This document shows positions 1 to 5,169 of a stretch of DNA of 5,169 nt, piece after piece. Both the position numbers and the translations under genes were made by a program. The notes beneath the pieces are model-generated. The model was given only the letters and a program-made list of their open reading frames with translations, was not told where the DNA came from and did no database searches. Origin of the DNA: an uncultured Oscillospiraceae bacterium (GTDB taxonomy: Bacteria; Bacillota; Clostridia; Oscillospirales; Oscillospiraceae); contig CAAERF010000433.1 of NCBI GenBank assembly GCA_900758315.1, positions 1-5,169 on the forward strand. Direction: 5' to 3'. The stretch's first letter is position 1. Every line of letters begins with the position of its first letter.

Positions 1-548
1 AACCAAATGGCAGGGGTGAACACAGCCAGCCCCACCGCTGTGGTATCCCCGGGGTTGGAAACGATGTGGGGCAGGTTGGACTGCACCACAGTGGTGTCTC
101 CGGCGTTCAGGCGGGTAGTCTCGGACTCCACCAGTACATCCAGCTGCCCCTGTTCCAGCAGCAGGATTTCCTCACTGGGATGGATCACCGGCAGGTCGCC
201 GTCCTTGCAGTGGGGTTCCAGCTCAAAGCGTATGACCAACGACTGAGGTACAAAATCTCCGTTGGGCATGGGCGTAAGCAGATGATACCGTATATTGGAA
301 TTGGGCTGGGAGAGGATCATCATATCCGCCTGACGGGTTGTCAGGCCAGTGCTGCTCTCACCTCCCATAAACAGATAGGTGGGGATGTCCAGAGCGGCGC
401 TGAGTTTGCGCAGGGTGGACAGGGACGGGTCGGTGAGATTGCGCTCGATTTGGGAGATATACCCGATGGACAAACCAGTCTTTTCGGCCAGTTCCTTGAG
501 GGTGATTCCCCGCTTTTTCCGAATATTTCGAACCTGTTCGCCCAGCAT
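1..548 (-). CDS. XRE-family transcriptional regulator with C-terminal cupin domain (3' end off window)
   Basis: A DNA-binding regulator that probably senses a small ligand through its cupin domain. Reading the minus strand from the ATG at 548-546 gives 182 codons with no stop before the window edge. Residues about 6-60 are a classic HTH_3 domain: helix 2 near TLKELAEKTGL (16-26) and recognition helix near SIGYISQIERN (27-37), then PSLSTLRKLSAALDIP. Residues about 105-178 form a small beta-barrel cupin with H123, E126/E127, G134, the LNAGD turn (147-151), H161 and N165. XRE-cupin proteins are usually about 180-190 residues, so the missing C-terminus should be only a few residues; the terminal TPAIW resembles the usual family end. 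The start is supported by a GGGAGG site just upstream. It is transcribed divergently from the epimerase operon, which suggests local control of that operon and of itself; this is inferred. The ligand is unknown. Confidence 0.93.
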   Translation of the reverse strand, partial: MLGEQVRNIRKKRGITLKELAEKTGLSIGYISQIERNLTDPSLSTLRKLSAALDIPTYLFMGGESSTGLTTRQADMMILSQPNSNIRYHLLTPMPNGDFVPQSLVIRFELEPHCKDGDLPVIHPSEEILLLEQGQLDVLVESETTRLNAGDTTVVQSNLPHIVSNPGDTTAVGLAVFTPAIW

Positions 549-552
549 AAGA

Positions 553-558
553 CCTCCC
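553..558 (-). promoter_or_regulatory. Ribosome binding site of the XRE-cupin gene
   Basis: The minus strand reads GGGAGG followed by TCTT and then ATG at 548. The motif is strong but the spacing of 4 nt is rather short. It fixes the start, since no other in-frame ATG with a comparable site lies upstream. Confidence 0.7.
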
Positions 559-584
559 GCTTTTTCGTAAAAAGATTTATTTAC

Positions 585-613
585 AGTATATCACAAAATG
601 CCCTGTACGTAAA
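585..613 (-). promoter_or_regulatory. Putative sigma-A promoter for the XRE-cupin gene
   Basis: On the minus strand there is a -10 box TATACT (590-585), preceded by TGA to give an extended -10 (TGnTATACT). A 17-nt spacer separates it from a weak -35 TTTACG (613-608). Transcription would start near 578, leaving a leader of about 30 nt. The upstream end touches the left arm of the 12-bp inverted repeat. This is a hand-read motif match, not an experimental start. Confidence 0.6.
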
Positions 614-679
614 TAAGCAAGAAAATATTCGATATTTATAAAATTTTTTACAAAGAAAATCAGACAATTTCTTGCTTAT
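613..679. repeat. 12-bp perfect inverted repeat between divergent promoters (candidate operator)
   Basis: The left arm ATAAGCAAGAAA (613-624) and right arm TTTCTTGCTTAT (668-679) are exact reverse complements separated by 43 nt. The left arm overlaps the outer base of the regulator's -35 box. The right arm ends 43 nt upstream of the operon's -35 box. The arms start 55 bp apart, roughly five helical turns, so two regulator dimers could bind on similar faces of the DNA; that is inference. The stem is too widely spaced to be a terminator. Confidence 0.65.
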
Positions 680-722
680 CCTACAAAATGTTCTGAAAAA
701 TGTGAAAAAAACAGAAAAGCTC

Positions 723-750
723 TTGACAAAAATTTTAGAAATAGTAAAAT
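723..750 (+). promoter_or_regulatory. Sigma-A type promoter for the epimerase-permease-hydrolase operon
   Basis: A perfect -35 box TTGACA (723-728) is followed after 16 nt by a -10 box TAAAAT (745-750, five of six consensus bases). Transcription would begin near 757, giving a leader of about 43 nt before the ATG at 800. An alternative -10-like TATAAA at 752-757 has a 23-nt spacer and is less likely. The strength of the -35 argues for control by a repressor more than by an activator; this is inferred. Confidence 0.75.
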
Positions 751-787
751 TTATAAAAAATTGTTAAAATTTTAAAAATTATTGTGC

Positions 788-793
788 AGGAGG
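788..793 (+). promoter_or_regulatory. Ribosome binding site deciding the epimerase start
   Basis: AGGAGG lies 6 nt upstream of the ATG at 800, a near-ideal arrangement. It rules out the longer reading from the TTG at 782, which would lie upstream of the site and add six residues (MCRRNP) with no counterpart in the family. Confidence 0.9.
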
Positions 794-799
794 AACCCT

Positions 800-1873
800 A
801 TGAAAATCACAGACGTAAAGGTAGAAACCATCCGTATCCCCATGAAAAAGCCCTTCCGTATTGCTTTTGCGGTACAGGATCATTCGCTGAATGTGCTGGT
901 GAAGATCTCCACCGACGAAGGTCTGTGGGGCATCGGTGAGGCCGCGCCCTTTGAACCGGTGACCGGCGAGAGCGCAGCCACCGTTCTGGAAGCGCTGAAA
1001 CTGTTCCGCACCGGATTGATCGGCATGGATCCGCTGGATGTTGAGGGCATCCATAGGATGATGGACCGCCTGCTGTCAGGCAACACCTCGGCAAAGGCCG
1101 CGGTGGATATTGCTCTGTACGATATCAAGGGCAAACTGATGGGTCAGCCTCTGTACAAGGTGCTGGGCGGCAGCGTGAACCAGATCGTCACTGACATGAC
1201 GGTGGGCATTGACACACCGGAAGCCATGGCCGCCGAAGCCCGGGAACGGGTGGAAAAGGATGGCTTCACCATTCTGAAAATCAAGGCCGGCATCAACCCG
1301 ATCGAGGATATCCGGGCATTGACCCTGATCCGTCAGGCGGTGGGCCCCAATATCCGCCTGCGTGTGGACGCCAACCAGGGTTACACGGTCAGCGATGCGG
1401 TGCGCACCCTGAAAGCCTTTGAAGAGTTGGGCGTGGAAGCGGTGGAACAGTGCCTGCCCAGCTGGGATCTGGACGGTATGCGCTTTGTGCGTTCCAAGGT
1501 GGACTTGAAGGTCATGCTGGATGAGTCGGTCCACACCCCCATCGACGCAGCAAAGGCCTGCAAGATCGATGCTGCAGACATTATCAACATCAAACTGATG
1601 AAGTGCGGCGGCCTGTACCCAGCGGAAAAGATCAACGCCATTGCCGAGGCAAACCATGTACAGTGCATGGTGGGCTGCATGCTGGAGACCAAGGTGGCCA
1701 TTGCTGCCGGTGTGAGTCTGGTTGCCGCCAAGCAGAACATCACCGAGGCGGACTGCGACAGCTTTATGTACGCCGTGGATCCCGAGATGGGTATGCCCGG
1801 AGGTTTTGCCGTGAATGGCGGCGTCTACACCCTGTCCGACAAACCGGGTCTTGGCATCGATATTGATTTTTAA
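800..1873 (+). CDS. Dipeptide epimerase (enolase superfamily, L-Ala-D/L-Glu epimerase-like)
   Basis: A cytoplasmic Mg-dependent enzyme that inverts a stereocentre in a dipeptide by a two-lysine proton exchange. The product is 357 residues, normal for the family. Residues about 1-120 are the capping domain, about 125-320 the TIM-type barrel. Visible catalytic residues are K160 and K162 (KIK), metal ligands D190 (VDANQGY), E216 and D241 (LDESV), and K265 in NIKLMKCGG. The DCD at 318-320 is the DxD motif that in dipeptide epimerases holds the substrate ammonium group, and it separates this protein from muconate cycloisomerases and mandelate racemase-type members. Spacing matches the B. subtilis enzyme as I remember it (D241 to K265, 24 residues; K265 to D318, 53). 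Oddities: A24 replaces the Arg expected to bind a Glu side chain, and EQC replaces the usual EQP. It is the first gene of the operon, so the module is built around it. The exact dipeptide is not known. Confidence 0.93.
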   Translation: MKITDVKVETIRIPMKKPFRIAFAVQDHSLNVLVKISTDEGLWGIGEAAPFEPVTGESAATVLEALKLFRTGLIGMDPLDVEGIHRMMDRLLSGNTSAKAAVDIALYDIKGKLMGQPLYKVLGGSVNQIVTDMTVGIDTPEAMAAEARERVEKDGFTILKIKAGINPIEDIRALTLIRQAVGPNIRLRVDANQGYTVSDAVRTLKAFEELGVEAVEQCLPSWDLDGMRFVRSKVDLKVMLDESVHTPIDAAKACKIDAADIINIKLMKCGGLYPAEKINAIAEANHVQCMVGCMLETKVAIAAGVSLVAAKQNITEADCDSFMYAVDPEMGMPGGFAVNGGVYTLSDKPGLGIDIDF

Positions 1874-1885
1874 GCGGGACCCCGC
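1874..1885 (+). other. Small GC hairpin right after the epimerase stop
   Basis: GCGG-GACC-CCGC can fold into a 4-bp stem with a 4-nt loop directly after the TAA. It has no following T-run and so is not an intrinsic terminator. It could protect or tune the message between the first two genes, but it is short and may be chance. Confidence 0.3.
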
Positions 1886-1908
1886 AGAGAGGTATAGAAA
1901 GGTATATT

Positions 1909-3078
1909 ATGGCGAATACGATTTTTTCCTCCGAAGGCGCGCTCCTGTTCATTATGGTCGCCACGGTTGCACTGGGATTCTGGCTGCAGCGGTTCAAGGT
2001 GTTCAAAACACTGGGCCCGGCCCTGACGGTTATCGTCATGGGCATCGTGATGTCCAACCTGCGGATCGTGCCTACCTCCAGCCCTACCTATGATGCCATC
2101 AGCGGCTACTGTGTGCCGTTGTCCGTTTCCATCTGCCTGCTGAGCCTGGACCTGAAACAGATGCGCAAATTATCCAAGGAACCGATCATTGCGTTGGCCT
2201 CGGCCATATTCAGCGTCTGCGTGGCAGCTTTGGTGTTCGGCATACTGTTCGCCAACAAAATCGACGAGGGCTGGAAGGTGGCCGGTATGTTCGTGGGCAC
2301 CTACACCGGCGGCAGTTCCAACCTGACCGCCATCGCTGTAGGCCTGGATGCCAGCAAGAACACCATCGCCTCGGCCAATGCCGCCGACTATGTGGTGGGC
2401 ATCCCCACGCTGATCCTGATGTTTGCTACCCCCGCCCTGTACAAGAGTTCCAAATGGCTGAAAAAGCTGTGGCCCTATGATATGAGCGAGTCGGAGCTGC
2501 TGGGGGATGGCAACCACGAGGAACTGATGACCTCCAAGGAATGGTCCATCCAGGAAATCGCCTGGTTGCTGGCCATCGGCTTTGGCACCGTGTGGGCTGC
2601 CACCAGCATCTCCTCGATGGTATTCGGAGAAGGGTTCCGCAGTGCAGGCCGCATCCTGCTCATCACCACCTTCTCCATCATCCTGGCACAGGTGCCGGCC
2701 GTCCGCAAGCTGCGCGGCAATTTTGACCTGGGCCTTTTCATAGCGGTGCTGTTCCTGGTGACCATCGGCTTTGCGGTGGACCTGAAGCAGTTCTTCGGAT
2801 CTACCTTCTACATCACCCTGTTCTGCTTCTGTGTCATCGCCTGTTCCATTCTGCTGCACCTGCTCATCACCCGGCTGCTGAAAGTCCGTTTTGAGTATGT
2901 GCTGCTGTCCATCGTGGGCTGTATCTCAGATGGCCCCACCGCCGCCCTCATCGCCTCCAGCGCCCAGTGGAAGATCCTTATCAACATCGGCTTGCTCATG
3001 GGCGTACTGGCCGGTGCCCTGGGCAACTATGTGGGCATCGGTGTAGCCTATGCCATCCGTGCTATCATCGGCGCCTAA
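1909..3078 (+). CDS. DUF819 family integral membrane protein, probable transporter
   Basis: A polytopic cytoplasmic-membrane protein of 389 residues with roughly 10-12 hydrophobic segments, for example near residues 10-26, 33-50, 92-115, 155-178, 215-238, 245-262, 272-290, 298-322 and 358-385, and a polar loop at about 180-212. The motif GTYTGGSSN (130-138) and a second-half counterpart GCISDGPTAA (337-346) are typical of DUF819 (B. subtilis YjcL-like) proteins. The two halves look duplicated: LDLKQ near 80 and VDLKQ near 290 each precede a long hydrophobic helix and then the glycine-rich motif. From memory the family belongs to the CPA/AT transporter clan, whose members are secondary carriers with two repeats. 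The substrate is uncharacterised; its place between a dipeptide epimerase and a peptidase-like hydrolase suggests a dipeptide or amino-acid derivative, which is inference. The start follows AGAAAGG (1896-1902) with a 6-nt spacer, 35 nt after the epimerase. Confidence 0.88.
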   Translation: MANTIFSSEGALLFIMVATVALGFWLQRFKVFKTLGPALTVIVMGIVMSNLRIVPTSSPTYDAISGYCVPLSVSICLLSLDLKQMRKLSKEPIIALASAIFSVCVAALVFGILFANKIDEGWKVAGMFVGTYTGGSSNLTAIAVGLDASKNTIASANAADYVVGIPTLILMFATPALYKSSKWLKKLWPYDMSESELLGDGNHEELMTSKEWSIQEIAWLLAIGFGTVWAATSISSMVFGEGFRSAGRILLITTFSIILAQVPAVRKLRGNFDLGLFIAVLFLVTIGFAVDLKQFFGSTFYITLFCFCVIACSILLHLLITRLLKVRFEYVLLSIVGCISDGPTAALIASSAQWKILINIGLLMGVLAGALGNYVGIGVAYAIRAIIGA

Positions 3079-3100
3079 ACGGAAAACGGGAGAAACGGAA

Positions 3101-5169
3101 ATGCGTAATTTTGACTTATATGTTTCAGGCATCCTGTACGGCAGACTGCGGCTGGGCGACGGCACACCCCAGATCCAGAAACTGGACGTGCATACCGGCG
3201 CGCTGCTGGACTGGCAGGACCTGACTGAACAGGACCGGGATTTTTACCGTTTCTTTGTGAAGATGGACTTTGCCGCCCTGGGGCAGAACCTGTCCCATTA
3301 CGAGTCGGGGCTGCATGGCACCGGGGAAGTTTCCCTGTGCGGCGAGCGCTACACCAGCGAAGACGGCTGCAGCTACCTGCAGCGAGATGTAAAATTCCCC
3401 AACAACAAACAGATGAAAGAAGGGCGGCTGATCGCCGTCACCTGCCCTGCCAGGGAGATGGTCACGGTGCTGGTGGAACCCGGTGCCGAGGAGGAAACCA
3501 TCCTGCGCCTGTGGCGCTCGACTTGGCCGGAGGAACAGCTGTTCCCGGTAGAACATGCGCAGACCTTCCCAGTGCCCATGCGGGACGGGGTACATCTTTC
3601 CACCGACGTATACCTGCCTAAAAACTGCAGTACCCCGGTGCCCGCAGTGCTGGTACGCACCCCCTACGGCAAAGAGGACGGCTGTGAGGTATACTACCGT
3701 TACGTCCAGCGCGGCTACGCGGTGGTAGTACAGGATGTGCGCGGCCGAAACGCCAGTGAAGGCGAATGGCTGCCCAACTACCACGAGGTGGAGGACGGCG
3801 ACGATACTCTGAACTGGATTGCCGCCCAGCCATGGTGCAGCGGACGCATCGGTATGGTGGGCGGGTCCTACCTGGGTTATGTACAGTGGGCGGCCGCTGC
3901 CAGCGGCAACCCCAACCTGAAAGCTCTGATCAGCGTAGTCTGCGCGGGCAGCTCCTTTGTGGATCTGCCCCGCCGGGGTGGGTCTTTCACCTCGGGCATG
4001 CTGGCCTGGGCCTTTGCGGTGTCTCAGAAAACCTTCCACCCTGAGCTGATGGAACGCGATGACTGGGAGAAAGTGCTGAACATTCGCCCCTTGACCGACC
4101 TGCCGAAAAAGGCTCTGGGGTACGATGTACCCTTCATCACACGGTGGCTGGAACCCAGTGACTACAACGATTTCTGGCGTATGTCCAACTGGCAGGAACG
4201 CTCCGTCGGGGCGCAGATCCCGGCGCTGATTCAGTCCGGCTGGTTTGACGACAACGGCATGGGTACCACCGAAGCCCTGGAACTGGTCCATGACTTCCCT
4301 CGGGGCATGCGCAAGGTCATTCTGGGACCCTGGCAGCACAGCGGCAATAGTAAGTACGACATGCACGGGGTATCCTTCGGCAGCCAGGCGCTGCGCTTTG
4401 ATCTGGACTGGCTGTATTTCCGATGGTTTGAGCATCACCTCAAGGAAGTGGACAACGGCATCGACCAGACTGCCCCGGTAGAATACTACACCCTGGGCCA
4501 GGAGGTATGGAAGACTGCCGAAAACTGGCCAGTGCCCGAGACCCGGGTCACCCACCTGTATCTGGATAGTGACGGCCATGCCAACACCTCTGCCGGGGAC
4601 GGGCGGCTGACTTTTGCCAAGCCGGAGCGGGAGAACTGCGACGGTTACGCCTATGACCCCGAACATCCGTCCCAGCACATCATCGATATGTCGGAGAACG
4701 AGATCGAAGTGCCAGAGGACTACACCCGGGAGGAACTGCGTCAGGACCTGCTGTGCTACACCTCCCCTGTGCTGAAGGAAAACCTGGTTCTGACCGGTGA
4801 TATGACGGCGGAGTTGTATATTTCTTCTGACGCGCCGGATACCGACTTTGTGGTGCGTGTTACCGACGTGGATGAGAACGGCCGGTCCATCAAACTGGCG
4901 GATGGCCTGCTCAGCGCCCGATACCGTAATGGCTTTGCCCGGTCGGAGTTTTTGCAGGAAGGCGAGATCGTCTGCCTGAAGATCCGCACCACCAAGTTGT
5001 CCAATTGCTTCCGGAAAGGCCACCGCATCCGGGTGACCGTCACCTCTAGCGCCAAGAATTTCATCTTCCCCAACAGCAACACCCGGGAAGGTTTTGCTTC
5101 CGCCCGGACCGTGGTGGCCCATAACCGGGTATACCACGGTGGATTGCACGCCTCCCGCCTGACGGTGCG
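3101..5169 (+). CDS. CocE/NonD family hydrolase (X-Pro dipeptidyl-peptidase S15-like), 3' end off window
   Basis: A probable cytoplasmic serine hydrolase acting on an amide or ester bond of a peptide or acyl compound; no signal peptide or membrane segment is seen. The open frame gives 689 codons up to the window edge. Residues 1 to about 150 are an N-terminal extension I do not recognise. An alpha/beta-hydrolase domain (about 155-425) begins at PMRDGVHLSTDVYLP and has RTPYGK (Y189, likely oxyanion hole), QDVRGRNASEGEW, the nucleophile S256 in GGSYLG, D383 in GWFDD and H413 in GPWQHS: a complete triad. The C-terminal jelly-roll PepX_C domain (about 430-689) contains YTSPVL, ISSDAPDTDFVVRVTDV and the terminal VYHGGLHASRLTV, so the true end is probably within a few codons. 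It follows the permease by 22 nt with GGGAG (3088-3092) as ribosome site. The family includes X-Pro dipeptidyl-peptidases, cocaine esterase and amino-acid ester hydrolases, so specificity cannot be fixed; context favours a dipeptide-related substrate. Confidence 0.93.
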   Translation, partial: MRNFDLYVSGILYGRLRLGDGTPQIQKLDVHTGALLDWQDLTEQDRDFYRFFVKMDFAALGQNLSHYESGLHGTGEVSLCGERYTSEDGCSYLQRDVKFPNNKQMKEGRLIAVTCPAREMVTVLVEPGAEEETILRLWRSTWPEEQLFPVEHAQTFPVPMRDGVHLSTDVYLPKNCSTPVPAVLVRTPYGKEDGCEVYYRYVQRGYAVVVQDVRGRNASEGEWLPNYHEVEDGDDTLNWIAAQPWCSGRIGMVGGSYLGYVQWAAAASGNPNLKALISVVCAGSSFVDLPRRGGSFTSGMLAWAFAVSQKTFHPELMERDDWEKVLNIRPLTDLPKKALGYDVPFITRWLEPSDYNDFWRMSNWQERSVGAQIPALIQSGWFDDNGMGTTEALELVHDFPRGMRKVILGPWQHSGNSKYDMHGVSFGSQALRFDLDWLYFRWFEHHLKEVDNGIDQTAPVEYYTLGQEVWKTAENWPVPETRVTHLYLDSDGHANTSAGDGRLTFAKPERENCDGYAYDPEHPSQHIIDMSENEIEVPEDYTREELRQDLLCYTSPVLKENLVLTGDMTAELYISSDAPDTDFVVRVTDVDENGRSIKLADGLLSARYRNGFARSEFLQEGEIVCLKIRTTKLSNCFRKGHRIRVTVTSSAKNFIFPNSNTREGFASARTVVAHNRVYHGGLHASRLTV

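Larger units (their letters stand above)
549..799. other. AT-rich divergent intergenic control region
   Basis: This stretch of 251 bp between the regulator and the epimerase operon is strikingly AT-rich compared with the GC-rich genes on both sides. It contains the two outward-facing promoters, both ribosome binding sites, a 12-bp inverted repeat (613-624 / 668-679), a direct repeat of ACAAAATGNNCTG (593-605 and 683-695) and several A/T tracts, including a 12-bp palindrome TTAAAATTTTAA at 764-775. I see no RNA gene, riboswitch-like fold or intrinsic terminator in it. Confidence 0.8.

Noticed and set aside
560..574. CTTTTT-CGT-AAAAAG inverted repeat near the regulator start
   Set aside because: Six mostly A:T pairs with a 3-nt loop in the leader of the regulator gene; too weak for a terminator and expected by chance in such AT-rich DNA.
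66..641. A 191-codon plus-strand frame opposite the XRE-cupin gene
   Set aside because: It is in phase with and antisense to the regulator, which has clear HTH and cupin motifs, and it runs on into the AT-rich promoter region. It has no good ribosome site at its start.
640..775. Three AAAATTTT palindromes (640-647, 729-736, 766-773), one within TTAAAATTTTAA at 764-775
   Set aside because: Possible regulator sites, but short A/T palindromes are common in this base composition and their spacing shows no pattern.
782..799. Upstream TTG start for the epimerase adding six residues
   Set aside because: The AGGAGG at 788-793 lies downstream of this TTG and is ideally spaced for the ATG at 800, and the MKI start matches the family.
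1076..1657. Long minus-strand frame opposite the epimerase (also 1381-1743)
   Set aside because: Shadow frames of a gene with every catalytic residue in place; no ribosome site or recognisable motif.
2170..2859. Minus-strand 229-codon frame opposite the DUF819 gene
   Set aside because: Low-complexity polar translation rich in Q, G and H, as expected from the complement of hydrophobic membrane-segment codons.
3079..3100. Possible terminator or internal promoter between permease and hydrolase
   Set aside because: Only 22 nt, with no stem-loop or T-run and no recognisable -10/-35 pair; it holds just the ribosome binding site.
3125..5149. A 674-codon open reading frame on the minus strand opposite the hydrolase
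   Set aside because: Its codons are exact reverse complements of the hydrolase codons (same phase). Antisense stops then need TTA, CTA or TCA in the sense gene, which this codon use nearly avoids; the frame ends exactly at the TCA codon for Ser9. The sense frame has a complete catalytic triad and family motifs, so the antisense frame is a codon-bias artefact.

Overview
The window looks like part of a Gram-positive, probably anaerobic Firmicutes (Clostridia) chromosome. Coding regions are GC-rich with a strong preference for CTG leucine, GCC/GGC and CTG/GTG codons. The one long intergenic gap is extremely AT-rich and carries a consensus sigma-A type promoter, and ribosome binding sites are strong and purine-rich. 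This pattern fits Oscillospiraceae/Ruminococcaceae-type gut bacteria, but the genus assignment is only an impression.

Layout: (1) positions 1-548, minus strand: an XRE-type helix-turn-helix regulator with a C-terminal cupin domain, almost complete and running off the left edge. (2) 549-799: an AT-rich divergent control region with a promoter for each direction, a perfect 12-bp inverted repeat and a shorter direct repeat that could be operators. (3) 800-1873, plus strand: an enolase-superfamily dipeptide epimerase with all expected metal, catalytic and DxD substrate-binding residues. (4) 1909-3078, plus: a DUF819 family multi-spanning membrane protein, probably a transporter. (5) 3101-5169, plus: a CocE/NonD (X-Pro dipeptidyl-peptidase S15-like) serine hydrolase with an N-terminal extension; it runs off the right edge but is probably only a few codons short of complete.

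The three plus-strand genes have gaps of 35 and 22 nt with no terminator between them, so they probably form one operon driven from the divergent region and controlled by the XRE-cupin protein. The simplest reading, an inference, is a small module for uptake and use of a dipeptide or related amino-acid conjugate: the permease imports it, the epimerase inverts one stereocentre, and the hydrolase cleaves it. The epimerase has Ala where the B. subtilis L-Ala-D/L-Glu enzyme has the Arg that I recall as contacting the Glu side chain, so the substrate is probably not the cell-wall dipeptide L-Ala-D-Glu. No RNA genes, CRISPR arrays, insertion sequences or phage genes are visible.
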